A stretch of DNA of 64,000 nt from Pseudomonadota bacterium. Lineage in GTDB: Bacteria > Desulfobacterota > Desulfobulbia > Desulfobulbales > Desulfurivibrionaceae. The translations under genes and the position numbers were made by a program. Location: NCBI GenBank assembly GCA_018830485.1, contig JAHJRQ010000010.1, positions 1-64,000 on the forward strand, in the 5' to 3' direction. Positions 45,974-55,729 of the stretch are shown in pieces (the stretch's first letter is position 1; each line of letters opens with the position of its first letter). A model generated the notes under the pieces. That model did no database searches and had not been told where the DNA came from. It saw only the letters and a list, made by a program, of their open reading frames with translations.

Positions 45974-46507
45974 TTAATTCCGGCCAACCAGCACGATTTC
46001 ATCAGCCCCGCTCTTTTCGGCAAGGTGGACATGGACATGCTCATCGGCCTTGACCGAAATGTCCATCCCCACATAATCGGGCTGGATCGGCAACTCACGC
46101 CCGCCACGATCCACCAGAACGGCCAGTTGGATGCACTGGGGCCGGCCGATATCCATCAGGGCGTCCATGGCGGCCCGGATGGTGCGGCCGGTAAAAATGA
46201 CATCATCCACCAGCACCACGACCATCTCTTCCATGGGAAAGGCGATGCTGGTTTTCTTGACGATGGGATTCTGGCTGGCCAGACTCCAGTCGTCGCGGTA
46301 GAGCGTGATGTCCAGGGTGCCGGTGGGCAGCTCGATATTTTCGCGATCCTGAATCAGCTTCTGGATTCGGTCTGCAAGAAAAACCCCGCCGGTATGGATG
46401 CCGATGATGGCCAGGTTGGCAACGCCGTGGTTGTTTTCCACGATCTGCAAGGCGATCCGGTGCAATGAGCGATCGATATCCTCTGCCGACATGATCCGTT
46501 TTTCCAT
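45974..46507 (-). CDS. pyrR: bifunctional PyrR regulator / uracil phosphoribosyltransferase
   Basis: The 177-aa phosphoribosyltransferase has the PRPP motif VVLVDDVIFTGRT and the PyrR-typical N-terminus (EKRIMSAEDIDRSLHRIA). PyrR converts uracil to UMP and in many bacteria attenuates pyr genes by binding mRNA. No pyr operon or PyrR-type leader is seen here, so its regulatory target would lie elsewhere. GGAGGAAAAAAG precedes the ATG. Confidence 0.92.
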   Translation of the reverse strand: MEKRIMSAEDIDRSLHRIALQIVENNHGVANLAIIGIHTGGVFLADRIQKLIQDRENIELPTGTLDITLYRDDWSLASQNPIVKKTSIAFPMEEMVVVLVDDVIFTGRTIRAAMDALMDIGRPQCIQLAVLVDRGGRELPIQPDYVGMDISVKADEHVHVHLAEKSGADEIVLVGRN

Positions 46508-46668
46508 CTTTTTTCCTCCAGAAGATTTAGGAGTGATGCGCTCGTAACAGTGAAGCCTCTCGCAAAAGCGCTAAGCGTGCAAAGTTGCTGCTCTGATTTT
46601 TCTTTGCCGTCTCCGCGCCTTAGCAAGAGCATAAGATGCGTAAGGTCATCAAGCGTGTCTCCGCCAGA

Positions 46669-47235
46669 TTATGGCCAGAAAGAATCGATGCCCCGCGCAA
46701 TCACGGTGTTGATCGCCTCGGGATACGCCTCGCATTCCGCGGCAAAAACCCGGGCCGCGATATCCTCGACCGTGTCGCTGTCTTCCACCGGTACGCAGCG
46801 CTGGACCACGATCGGCCCTTCATCGTATACCTCGTTGGCAAAGTGCACCGTGCAGCCGGTCACCTTGACCCCGCGCGCCTTGACCGCCCGATGCACCCGC
46901 ATGCCGTACATCCCGGCCCCGCAAAAAGACGGGATCAAGGAGGGATGGATATTGAGCACCGCCCGCTGCAGATGGGGTGGCGGCGCATAGAGCTTGAGGT
47001 ACCCGGCCAGCAGCACCAGCTCGATCCCGTAGTCCTGCAGGATAGCGTTGATGGCGCCATTGTCCTTGGCATGGAAGGCCGGATAGCCGTATTTTTGCGC
47101 CTTGGTCAGACCAAGGACCTCGGGCAGGCTGGAGAGCACCACCTCGATGCCCCCCTGCATGGCGCCGGAGGCAATCCGTTCATGGAAGTTGTCGAGGGTC
47201 CGGCCGGAGCCGGAGAGCAATACCGCCATCTTCAT
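46669..47235 (-). CDS. purN: phosphoribosylglycinamide formyltransferase
   Basis: The 188-aa enzyme formylates GAR with 10-formyl-THF in purine synthesis. It shows LLSGSGRTLDNF, the catalytic NIHPSLIPSF, then VTGCTVHFANEVYDEGPIV with the conserved His and Asp. ATG 47235 follows AGGTGG at good spacing, 9 bp after the stop of the cyclohydrolase gene, so the two are an operon. Confidence 0.93.
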   Translation of the reverse strand: MKMAVLLSGSGRTLDNFHERIASGAMQGGIEVVLSSLPEVLGLTKAQKYGYPAFHAKDNGAINAILQDYGIELVLLAGYLKLYAPPPHLQRAVLNIHPSLIPSFCGAGMYGMRVHRAVKARGVKVTGCTVHFANEVYDEGPIVVQRCVPVEDSDTVEDIAARVFAAECEAYPEAINTVIARGIDSFWP

Positions 47236-47244
47236 TGGCGCCAC

Positions 47245-47859
<615 letters not shown>

Positions 47860-48003
47860 GCTTTTCTCCCGGATCCTTAATATCATCACAAAACAACCTA
47901 TGCGTCTAGCGCAAACCTTGAACCGACACTGTAACGCAAAGCGGCGAAGACGCAAAGCAAACAGATGGGGGAGCGAAAAAAAACACCACAGCCCCCACGG
48001 TTC

Positions 48004-48396
48004 TTATTCCTCTTTCTTGGTAAACCTCCTGATCAGCCGCCGGTCCCGCTTGCCTGGACGCCCTGGCGGCGCGGCGCCGACAACCCGCAAAAGACGCCGG
48101 GTCTCCCTTGCCTCGGTGCGGGCCGCGATGCTTTCCGAAGTTTCCTCGTAGAGCAGTTGCGCTTCCGGCGCGCCCCGCCGCTGGCCGCTGACGGCCCGGA
48201 CAACAACAATGAATTCCTCCTGTTCCTTCTGGATGCGCAGACCGTCACCAACAGCCACCGCACGGGACGGCTTCACCCGCAAACCAGCCACCTGCACCTT
48301 GCCACCGGCCACTGCCTGGGATGCCTGGGCGCGGGTCTTGAAAAATCGGGCGGCCCACAGCCATTTGTCCAGCCGCACCTGTGCCTCCTCACCCAT
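48004..48396 (-). CDS. hslR: Hsp15-like S4-domain RNA-binding protein
   Basis: The 130-aa product has an N-terminal S4 domain (VRLDKWLWAARFFKTRAQAS, then GGKVQVAGLRVKPSRAV) and a basic tail rich in Arg and Lys. The first block is the hallmark of Hsp15, which binds 50S subunits with stalled peptidyl-tRNA in E. coli. ATG 48396 was chosen over the GTG at 48420 because GGAAGGAGG lies upstream and the S4 domain begins soon after. Confidence 0.88.
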   Translation of the reverse strand: MGEEAQVRLDKWLWAARFFKTRAQASQAVAGGKVQVAGLRVKPSRAVAVGDGLRIQKEQEEFIVVVRAVSGQRRGAPEAQLLYEETSESIAARTEARETRRLLRVVGAAPPGRPGKRDRRLIRRFTKKEE

Positions 48397-48534
48397 CGTT
48401 TGCCCTGCCTCCTTCCGCACTTTTTATAAACCTACCACAGTTTTCGGCCTGGGGCCAAGCCCCATCCACAGCCTGGCCTCCTCGCCGTTTACCGCTTTCC
48501 GCAGACAAGCAAATGGTGTATATATTTGTGCACC

Positions 48535-49269
48535 ATGAAGCTCAATACCGTCGGCATAAAAGATATCAGGTATCCGGTGCGGGTGCGCGAAAAATCCGGA
48601 GGCATCCAGCAAACCGTGGCCAGCATCAGCCTGCAGGTCAGCCTGCCGAGCCAGTACCGGGAATCCTGCGTCTCCACCTTCATCAAGGTTCTCAACACCT
48701 ACCAGGACGAGATGAGCAACCGGATCTTCAGGAACCTGCTGGCCGAGGTGAAGGAAGAGTTGCGGGCCGAATCGGCCCATGTGGAGATGACTTTTCCCTA
48801 TTTTCTGGAAAAAAGGGCCCCTGCCACCGGCACGCCCGGGCTCATGGAATACACCTGCCGGTTCACCGGCGGCATCGGCAAGGATGAGGCTTTCATCCTC
48901 TCGGTCTGGGTGCCGGTGACCACCCTGTGCCCCTGCTCACGGGAGATCAGCGATTGCGGCGCCCACAACCAGCGGGGCGAGGTGAACCTCATTGTCAAAT
49001 ATTCGGGGTTTATCTGGATGGAAGAGCTCATCGCCATGGCCGAGGCTGGCGGTTCGTGCGAGGTGTATTCCCTGCTGAAACGGCCGGATGAGAAGTACGT
49101 GACGGAAAAGGCGTACAACAATCCGATGTTTGTCGAAGACGCGGTGCGCAAGGTGGCGGAGCAGGCCATGGCCCATCCGGCCATCACCTGGTTTTCCGTG
49201 AGTGTGGAAAGTTTTGAGTCCATCCACAAGCACAGCGCCTATGCCTATGTGGACAGCGACGACCTTTGA
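48535..49269 (+). CDS. folE2: GTP cyclohydrolase FolE2 (type IB)
   Basis: The 244-aa enzyme makes dihydroneopterin triphosphate from GTP for folate or queuosine precursors. It shows the FolE2 signature around TTLCPCSREISDCGAHNQRG, with the active-site Cys, and matching N-terminal sequence (VGIKDIRYPVRVR). FolE2 can use metals other than zinc and often replaces FolE under zinc limitation. A TATATAT stretch only about 15 bp upstream suggests a very short leader. An upstream TTG at 48526 is less likely. Confidence 0.93.
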   Translation: MKLNTVGIKDIRYPVRVREKSGGIQQTVASISLQVSLPSQYRESCVSTFIKVLNTYQDEMSNRIFRNLLAEVKEELRAESAHVEMTFPYFLEKRAPATGTPGLMEYTCRFTGGIGKDEAFILSVWVPVTTLCPCSREISDCGAHNQRGEVNLIVKYSGFIWMEELIAMAEAGGSCEVYSLLKRPDEKYVTEKAYNNPMFVEDAVRKVAEQAMAHPAITWFSVSVESFESIHKHSAYAYVDSDDL

Positions 49270-49270
49270 C

Positions 49271-50659
49271 TCAGGCGGCCAGCCGCACCAGATTGCGGCC
49301 TGAGTGCTTGGCCGCGTAAAGCGCCTTGTCCGCCCGGTTGATCAGCCCGTCCATGCTCTCCCCCGTCTGGCATCCGGCAATTCCGCAGCTGATGGTGACG
49401 CCAATGGGCAGCTCCTCCACCCGTTGCCGCAGCTTTTCCGCTATGGCCACCGCATCCTGCGCCACGATCCCCGGGCAAAGCACCATGAACTCCTCGCCGC
49501 CCCACCGCCCCAGCGAATCCGTTTCCCGAATCTGCTTACCCACCGTGGCGGCAACCTCTTTTAAAACCTGATCGCCGATGGAGTGGCCAAAGGTGTCGTT
49601 GACCTTCTTGAAGAAATCAAGATCAAAGAGGAGGATGGTCAGGGGGCTGCCATATCGGGCGGCGCGGGCCATTTCCTGACGCAAGGACTCCTCGATTTTG
49701 CCGCGATTATAGATGCCGGTCAGGGTATCGGTGGTGGCAAGGCGGGTGAGCGCCTCTTCCATCTTTTTGCGCTCGGTGAGATCATGCAGGGTTTCTATGA
49801 CCGCGACAAGTTCCTTGTTGTGGTTATAGATAGGCACCGCGTCGCAGGCGAGATAGCGACGCTCTCCATCCACCGCATCCAGCCATTCCTCGACGTGGAT
49901 GCCCTCCTCCTGCAACTCGGATTTTTTTGCCGAGGCATACAGGGCATCGAGATCATGCCGGTCGGCGGAATCAATGACCAGATCGGCCAGGCACGGCCGT
50001 TTTTCCCCATAAAACGCCTGCCAGTGGTTTGACGTCCCCACCATCCGTTCCGCGGGAATGCCGGTGAGCATCTCGCAGGCCCGGTTCCAGTCGGTGACTC
50101 GGTGCCGCGGGTCCAAAACAAAAATGGGCACTGCGGAGTAGCGGATCAGTTTTTCCGTGAGCATTTTCTGATCCCGCAACAGGTCTTCCGCTGCTTTCCG
50201 CTTGCTGATGTCGCGGAATATTCCCCTGGTTGCAATCAGTTCGCCATCCTTGAAATCGGTGCTGATCTTTCCTTCCACCGGAATCCTGCGTCCGCTCTTG
50301 GCGACAAAGACCACCTCGTAGGTGTGCGAGATCTTGCCGGCGGCAATATCTCGAAACAGGGTAGCGCAATGCTCGCGGCACTCCGGGTCAAGGATATCGA
50401 AAACAGAAAGGGCGGCAATCTCGGCCTCATCATAGCCCAAGGTTTCCTGCCAGGCCCGGTTGACATAAAGGAATCGCCCGTTCCGGTCGATGCTCTGGAT
50501 CAGATCATTGGCACAATCAAGAAAGGTCTGCGAAAAACGGCTCCCGGCAAGATAAGACATTGCCGCCCGTTGGTGGGGCACGGAATCATTTTCCGAAAAA
50601 GCACATGCCTCTCCCCTTTCCGTATCTTCCGCCGAATCCTGAAAACTCGAACTTTTCAA
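49271..50659 (-). CDS. PAS-PAS diguanylate cyclase (GGEEF)
   Basis: The 462-aa cytosolic protein has two PAS domains (about 40-155 and 165-295; the first ends GIFRDISKRKAAE, the second TLHDLTERKKMEE) and a GGDEF domain. The active site reads RWGGEEFMVL. An RETD inhibitory site lies five residues before GGEEF, so feedback inhibition is expected. No transmembrane helix is seen, so it senses an internal or diffusible cue. It converges with folE2 with only 1 bp between stops. Confidence 0.92.
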   Translation of the reverse strand: MKSSSFQDSAEDTERGEACAFSENDSVPHQRAAMSYLAGSRFSQTFLDCANDLIQSIDRNGRFLYVNRAWQETLGYDEAEIAALSVFDILDPECREHCATLFRDIAAGKISHTYEVVFVAKSGRRIPVEGKISTDFKDGELIATRGIFRDISKRKAAEDLLRDQKMLTEKLIRYSAVPIFVLDPRHRVTDWNRACEMLTGIPAERMVGTSNHWQAFYGEKRPCLADLVIDSADRHDLDALYASAKKSELQEEGIHVEEWLDAVDGERRYLACDAVPIYNHNKELVAVIETLHDLTERKKMEEALTRLATTDTLTGIYNRGKIEESLRQEMARAARYGSPLTILLFDLDFFKKVNDTFGHSIGDQVLKEVAATVGKQIRETDSLGRWGGEEFMVLCPGIVAQDAVAIAEKLRQRVEELPIGVTISCGIAGCQTGESMDGLINRADKALYAAKHSGRNLVRLAA

Positions 50660-50852
50660 ATCAGTGTCACCTTATATCCGCTCTGTTGTCCGTCATTCGT
50701 TACCGCACAATACCTGCGCGGTCTCATGTCGCGGTATCTTACAACCTTAAACCATTTGCTTAAACACTTTTCTTCCCGCATCTTGCTGTTTCCTCGCAAC
50801 ACTTACCAGGAGACTCCGGAGGAACGCCGCCCTTGAGACCAAGGTCAACGCC

Positions 50853-51473
50853 CTACCACAGGAGATTTCGCAAATGCTCAACCTGCAAACAGGTGTCAGG
50901 CCAGGGACCGCTGTTATCAATGACGTAATCCGCAAGGAGAGCCTTGTCCGCCAAGGGCATCTGCGCCGCCATGGCCTTTACGGCCTCGGCCTCGCTTATC
51001 CGGTCCCGCAACATAAGACGGCGCAGACAGGTTTTCTCATCCGCATATGCCACCACAATCTGGGAGAAATCATGTTCCCAGCCCGCTTCATACAACAGGG
51101 GCACCTCGACCACGAAGCGAGTCTGTTTCCCGGAAGAGTGGCCGCTCTCCCTCTCGAGACAACCGTCTATCTCGTCTCGCACCAGGGGATGAAGGAGGGC
51201 GTCGAGCCTCTGGCGGAATTCGCGGTCCTCAAAAAGAACCGTGCGCAACAAGGGCCGATCGATGCGCTGATCCGCCAAAAAAAATCTCTCGCCGAAAGCC
51301 GTGCGCACGGCCAACCAACCGGCAGCCCCTGGTTCAAGGAGCTGACGGCAGAGGGCATCGGCACTAAGCCCCATGGCTCCGCCGATTTCACACAGATAGG
51401 CTGCTACGGAACTCTTGCCCGAGCCCATGCCCCCGGTAACGGCAACCACCGCTTTGCGCACCTGCTGCACCAC
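50853..51473 (-). CDS. coaE: dephospho-CoA kinase
   Basis: The 206-aa product has P-loop TGGMGSGKSS, the substrate region SADALCRQLLEPG, and EVPLLYEAGWE. It performs the last step of CoA synthesis, phosphorylating the ribose 3'-OH. It begins at GTG 51473 behind GAGGA. It lies about 90 bp after the pseudouridine synthase gene on the same strand. Confidence 0.93.
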   Translation of the reverse strand: MVQQVRKAVVAVTGGMGSGKSSVAAYLCEIGGAMGLSADALCRQLLEPGAAGWLAVRTAFGERFFLADQRIDRPLLRTVLFEDREFRQRLDALLHPLVRDEIDGCLERESGHSSGKQTRFVVEVPLLYEAGWEHDFSQIVVAYADEKTCLRRLMLRDRISEAEAVKAMAAQMPLADKALLADYVIDNSGPWPDTCLQVEHLRNLLW

Positions 51474-51564
51474 TGTCGAATCCTCGCAAATAACTCAAAT
51501 ACCATCGTCAACCAGGTGACGGAAACGGCGATGCTCAAGAAAAGAATCCCTTCCCTATCGACAG

Positions 51565-52500
51565 CTAATTGCCTCCCGCCTGTCGCAACAACTCCAAGGC
51601 CTGCAGCATATCCGGCCAGAGCGGCGCGGTAAACCGTAAATCCTCTCCGGTTCGGGGATGGGAGAAAGTCAGGGTATGAGCGTGCAAACATTGGCGGGTT
51701 ATGCCCAGCTCCTGATAACAGGGATTTTTCCGGCCATAGACCGGATCGCCGGCCACAGGATGGGACAGGGCGGCCATGTGCACCCGAATTTGATGGGTGC
51801 GCCCGGTTTCCAGGCCAAGTTCCAAAAGGGACAACCCCTGGGCAAAGCGCTCCAGCACCCGCCAGTTGGTCACGGCCTCCCGGCCATCTTCCCGAATCGC
51901 CATTTTTTTCCGATGCACCGGATGACGGCCAATGGGCAGCGCAACCCTGCCGGATTCACCGGTGAGCCTGCCGTCGACAAGGGCCTGATAGATCTTTGTC
52001 ACCTCGCGCTCCTTGAACTGCGCAGCCAGGGACTGGTGGGCATAATCCGTTTTGGCCACCACCATGACTCCGGAGGTGTCCTTGTCAAGCCGGTGAACGA
52101 TCCCGGGACGCAGGTCCCCATTTATCCCGGATAACCCCCCGCAATGATGGAGAAGGCCATGCACCAGGGTTGCCGTGCTGTGGCCGGAGGCAGGATGCAC
52201 CACGACTCCGGGGGGTTTAATCAAGACGATGAGATCCTCGTCCTCGTGGAGAGTAATAAAATCGACCTGCTCGGGAATCAGGTGGGACGGGATGTGCGGA
52301 GGGATCGTCACCGTAAGCACGTCCCCGGCCTGAAGAATATGTTTGGCCTTCAGGGGAATCCCGTTCACCAATACCATTGCGGTCCGGATAAGCTGCTGAA
52401 TCCGCGAACGGGTCAATCCTTCCCGCTCGAATCGGCTTGCCAGATACTGATCAAGACGCTGCCCCCCCCTTTCGATGGTAAACAGGCTCTTCTGAATCAT
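51565..52500 (-). CDS. RluA/RluD-family 23S rRNA pseudouridine synthase
   Basis: The 311-aa product has an N-terminal S4 domain (QRLDQYLASRF..LTRSRIQQLIR) and a catalytic domain with HRLDKDTSGVMVVAKT, carrying the active aspartate. Downstream motifs ETGRTHQIRVHMA and GDPVYG are also typical. The presence of S4 and the length fit RluD, which modifies helix 69 of 23S rRNA, though RluC-like specificity is not excluded. Confidence 0.92.
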   Translation of the reverse strand: MIQKSLFTIERGGQRLDQYLASRFEREGLTRSRIQQLIRTAMVLVNGIPLKAKHILQAGDVLTVTIPPHIPSHLIPEQVDFITLHEDEDLIVLIKPPGVVVHPASGHSTATLVHGLLHHCGGLSGINGDLRPGIVHRLDKDTSGVMVVAKTDYAHQSLAAQFKEREVTKIYQALVDGRLTGESGRVALPIGRHPVHRKKMAIREDGREAVTNWRVLERFAQGLSLLELGLETGRTHQIRVHMAALSHPVAGDPVYGRKNPCYQELGITRQCLHAHTLTFSHPRTGEDLRFTAPLWPDMLQALELLRQAGGN

Positions 52501-52527
52501 AGTATCCCGGGAAGAAAAAGTGGCGTC

Positions 52528-52562
52528 ATAAAAAAAATACCCGTGCTATCGAATGATAGCAC
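52528..52562 (-). terminator. intrinsic terminator after the CarD gene
   Basis: An 8-bp perfect stem (GTGCTATC / GATAGCAC at 52543-52550 and 52555-52562) with a 4-base loop is followed, on the minus strand, by a short GGGTA and a T-rich run. Confidence 0.75.
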
Positions 52563-52617
52563 AGGCGGGAAGGTCAAAAGCAATTTACGGAAAAACCATG
52601 GGCCAGACAGGCCTGGA

Positions 52618-53103
52618 TCAGGAAAAAATCTGCTCGATGTTCTTTTCCACCTGGGTCTCGGTTTCCCTGGCTTCGTTGGCAAGGGCGATTTCTTTCACCA
52701 AGAGGCTTTTGGCGGTGTCCATCATCTTGCGTTCGCCAAAGGAAAGATCCTTGTCCACTCGCAGAAGAAAAAGATCGCGAAGCACCGAGGCAATTTCGTA
52801 AACAGACCCGGTCTTGATCTTTTCCATGTACTCGCGGTACCGCTGGTTCCACGGCTGGGAGACGATGGCCACATCCTTTTCATTCAGGATATCGTAGATC
52901 TTGCTCACATCCTTGGAGCTGATGATATTTCTCAGCCCCACATTCTTGCACCCGGCGGTGGGGATCATGATCACCATGCTTGAATCGAGAATCTTCATCA
53001 CATAAAAGGATTGCTGCTTGTCCCCGACCTGCCGCTGCTCGATGGACTCTATCTTGCCAACGCCATGGGCCGGATATACTGCCATATCACCAACGTTAAA
53101 CAC
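52618..53103 (-). CDS. CarD-family transcriptional regulator
   Basis: The 161-aa product has an N-terminal CarD/RID Tudor-like domain (VFNVGDMAVYPAHGVGKIESIE) that binds the RNA polymerase beta subunit, and a helical C-terminal DNA-binding domain. Homologues start at MF.VGD, which matches GTG 53103, just after GGGAGG; the longer frame to 53169 seems spurious. CarD proteins stabilise open promoter complexes, often at rRNA promoters. It precedes a terminator and may be the last gene of the pth-side transcript. Confidence 0.9.
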   Translation of the reverse strand: MFNVGDMAVYPAHGVGKIESIEQRQVGDKQQSFYVMKILDSSMVIMIPTAGCKNVGLRNIISSKDVSKIYDILNEKDVAIVSQPWNQRYREYMEKIKTGSVYEIASVLRDLFLLRVDKDLSFGERKMMDTAKSLLVKEIALANEARETETQVEKNIEQIFS

Positions 53104-53261
53104 ACGTGCCTCCCTTTCACCTATTACGGAACACCCTGTTCCTTTTTGTACAAGGAAGCACTCCGACACCGGCGAAGAAATGAAGATTAGGAGGCACTAT
53201 ACCACAGATCTCGGAATTAACAATCCAAACTTAAAAAAATATGATATTACAGGGCGTTATA

Positions 53262-53831
53262 CTACAACTGCTCCGAATTGACACGGTTCATGGCAGCGGA
53301 GGTCCCTTGTTCCATGATAAGACGCACCCCGGTCTCAATGCGTTCCAGTTCTTCGCACACCATCACCGCTTCATCCTGGCCAAAGCGGGAAAGCACAAAA
53401 TCACTCACCCGCTCCGCATTGTCCGGACGCCCGATGCCAACCCGCACCCGCACGAAATCATTGCAGCCAAGATGCTCGATCAGGGAGCGGATGCCGTTAT
53501 GGCCGCCTGGCCCCCGGTTGAGCATGATCTTGGTCCGCCCCAGGGGCAGATCAAGATCGTCGTGGATCACGATGATCCGGCTGGATTCAATCTGATAAAA
53601 GTCGGCAATCGCCCGAACCGCAACGCCGCTTCTGTTCATATAGGTCTGCGGCTTGACAAAAAGAACCGGATAGCCCCAGGAAAGATCCTTCGCCGCTTTC
53701 GCCTGCCATTTTGTTCCCTTGAAAGCGAACCGGTATTTTTCCGCCAGATAATCGAGGAAAATAAAACCGATATTATGCCGGGTAGCAGCATATTCCTTGC
53801 CGGGATTTCCCAAGCCAACCACGACGTACAC
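53262..53831 (-). CDS. pth: peptidyl-tRNA hydrolase
   Basis: The 189-aa enzyme has GLGNPGKEYAATRHNIGF with the catalytic His, KPQTYMNRSG, HDDLDLPLG and RGPGGHNGIRSL. It frees tRNAs from dropped-off peptides. GTG 53831 gives the standard N-terminus (VYVVVGLGNPG) and follows GAGGG; the longer frame to 53930 would include the terminator of rplY, so it is rejected. Confidence 0.94.
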   Translation of the reverse strand: MYVVVGLGNPGKEYAATRHNIGFIFLDYLAEKYRFAFKGTKWQAKAAKDLSWGYPVLFVKPQTYMNRSGVAVRAIADFYQIESSRIIVIHDDLDLPLGRTKIMLNRGPGGHNGIRSLIEHLGCNDFVRVRVGIGRPDNAERVSDFVLSRFGQDEAVMVCEELERIETGVRLIMEQGTSAAMNRVNSEQL

Positions 53832-53886
53832 GATAGTGCCCTCTTTCCTCTTACGCCATCGGAACGCGCCTGCAGCCCAGCCCGAC

Positions 53887-53925
53887 AAAAAAAGCCGAAA
53901 AAAGGAAGCTCCTCTCTTCGGCTTT
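53887..53925 (-). terminator. intrinsic terminator after rplY
   Basis: The 9-bp arms AAAGCCGAA (53891-53899) and TTCGGCTTT (53917-53925) are followed on the minus strand by a T run. It separates rplY from pth. Confidence 0.75.
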
Positions 53926-53960
53926 GACAACGCTGTATTGAAGAAACGTATTTCCGGCGC

Positions 53961-54530
53961 TTACTCTGCAACGCCGGAGATGGAAACGCAAACAGCATCC
54001 GGGGCGGTCACCAGGGTTACGCCCGCGGAAAGACCGAGTTCCTTGCAAGTCAGAGCCACGCCCCGGTCCAGGGGAGCGACATCAACTTCAATAACATCGG
54101 GGATGTCAAGCAGCTTGCCGGAGACAGTGACCTTGTTCTTGACGATGGTCATATCGCCGCCCAGGTCAACGCCCTTGGCCTTACCGACATACTTGAGCGG
54201 CACCTTGAATACCATGGGCTTATCAAGGGAAACTTCATAGAAATCGGCATGCAGGACATTGTCCTGCACCGGATCGGTCTGAATCTCCCGGGTAATAACG
54301 TGGCGCACCGATTTCTTGCCGTCTTCATCAATCTCCAGATTGATGAAGGCATTCTTTCTGTGGATCGAGAGCAACCCCTGGGTGAGATCCTTGGTGTTGC
54401 ATTCCAAGGCAATCGGAGCGCCCAGCGGACCATAAATAACAGCAGGGGTGTTCCCTGCCCTGCGCATTGTCCTTGCCGCGCCTTTGCCAACAGTTTTCCG
54501 GACCCGCGCCGTCATATCGATTTGTAACAT
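53961..54530 (-). CDS. rplY: 50S ribosomal protein L25/TL5 (CTC form)
   Basis: The 189-aa product is the long L25 form with an N-terminal 5S-rRNA-binding beta-barrel (RKTVGKGAARTMRRAGNTPAVIYG, then FYEVSLDKPM) and a C-terminal TL5 domain (VPLKYVGKAKGVDLGG). GAGGAGG precedes the ATG. Its position between prs and pth is the common bacterial arrangement. Confidence 0.94.
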   Translation of the reverse strand: MLQIDMTARVRKTVGKGAARTMRRAGNTPAVIYGPLGAPIALECNTKDLTQGLLSIHRKNAFINLEIDEDGKKSVRHVITREIQTDPVQDNVLHADFYEVSLDKPMVFKVPLKYVGKAKGVDLGGDMTIVKNKVTVSGKLLDIPDVIEVDVAPLDRGVALTCKELGLSAGVTLVTAPDAVCVSISGVAE

Positions 54531-54563
54531 TGAACTGACCTCCTCATGTACCGATTCTCATAA

Positions 54564-54605
54564 CAAAAAACCAGCAACGGCCACAATGGCAGTGGCCTCC
54601 GGTTG
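54564..54605 (-). terminator. intrinsic terminator after prs
   Basis: The stem GGCCAC/GTGGCC, extended by CAAC/GTTG with a small bulge (54575-54584 and 54592-54605), is followed on the minus strand by six T residues. It separates prs from rplY. Confidence 0.7.
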
Positions 54606-54628
54606 TATAGATATCTCTGTCTTACTCA

Positions 54629-55567
54629 CTAGACAAATAATGAACTGACAGAATCCTCACTGTGAATCCGCTTCACCGCCTCGCCCAACAGCTTGCACAC
54701 GGAAAGCACCTTGATCTTCTTGCAATTCCGGGCGGCTTCGCTGAGGGGAATGCTGTCGGTGATGATCAGGGTTTTGATCTTCGACTTTTCCAGCCGCTCA
54801 ATGGCCGGCCCGGAAAGCACGCCATGGGAACAACAGGCATACACATCCTTGGCGCCCGCATCGATGAGGGCATCGGCCCCGGCGCACAGGGTTCCTGCGG
54901 TATCGACCATGTCGTCCAGCAAAATCGCGGTCTTGCCGGAAACGTCGCCGATGACGTTCATCGCCTTGCATTCGTTGGCCCGCTCCCGCCGCTTGTCGAC
55001 AATGGCCAGGCTGGCATTAAGCCGCTTGGCGAATGCGCGGGTCCGCTCAACCCCGCCGGCATCCGGAGAAACCATGACCACGTCGTTGCTCAGCTTCTGC
55101 GAGATGTAATCAAGCAGAACCGGGGCGGCAAACAGGTTATCCACCGGGATGTTAAAAAATCCCTGAATCTGCCCGGCGTGGAGGTCCATGGTCAGCACCC
55201 GCCGCACCCCGACCACCATCATCATCTCGGCCACCACCTTGGCGGTGATGGGCACCCTGGGGGCAACCTTGCGGTCCTGCCGGGCATAGCCATAATAGGG
55301 AAGCACCGCTGTAATCCGCCGGGCAGAGGCGCGCCGCATGGCGTCAACCATGATCACCAGCTCCATGAGATGGTCGTTCACGGGCGGGCAGGTAGGTTGG
55401 ATGATAAACACATCGCGGCCGCGGACGTTTTCGCCGATCTCGACAAAAATTTCCCCGTCGCTGAAGCGGCGAACCTCCGCCTTGGAAAGGGGCACCCCGA
55501 GATAGTTGCATATATCCCCGGCCAGGGCTGGGTTGGCGTTACCGGCAAAGACCTTCATATCTTTCAT
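54629..55567 (-). CDS. prs: ribose-phosphate pyrophosphokinase
   Basis: The 312-aa class I PRPP synthase makes PRPP from ribose 5-phosphate and ATP. Motifs: [38 protein letters not shown] (catalytic loop), [12 protein letters not shown] and the PRPP-binding [10 protein letters not shown]. It supplies PyrR, PurN and other phosphoribosyl enzymes. It sits between tRNA-Gln and rplY. Confidence 0.96.
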   Translation of the reverse strand: MKDMKVFAGNANPALAGDICNYLGVPLSKAEVRRFSDGEIFVEIGENVRGRDVFIIQPTCPPVNDHLMELVIMVDAMRRASARRITAVLPYYGYARQDRKVAPRVPITAKVVAEMMMVVGVRRVLTMDLHAGQIQGFFNIPVDNLFAAPVLLDYISQKLSNDVVMVSPDAGGVERTRAFAKRLNASLAIVDKRRERANECKAMNVIGDVSGKTAILLDDMVDTAGTLCAGADALIDAGAKDVYACCSHGVLSGPAIERLEKSKIKTLIITDSIPLSEAARNCKKIKVLSVCKLLGEAVKRIHSEDSVSSLFV

Positions 55568-55649
55568 GCTGTTGCCTGCAGTTCGGGTTATCGTGTTTCC
55601 GCCGCTTCGACCCGCCTCGCCCAGATATGCGCGCCAGAAAATAAGAAAA

Positions 55650-55724
55650 TGGCTGGGGCGGCAGGATTCGAACCTGCGAGTGCAAGAGTCAAAGTCTTGT
55701 GTCTTACCGCTTGACGACGCCCCA
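55650..55724 (-). tRNA. tRNA-Gln (anticodon TTG)
   Basis: Read on the minus strand, a 75-nt cloverleaf begins TGGGGCG and ends CGCCCCAGCCA, with CCA encoded. The anticodon loop is CTTTGAC, giving anticodon TTG. The T-loop GGTTCGAATCC is canonical. Confidence 0.95.
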
Positions 55725-55729
55725 ACGCC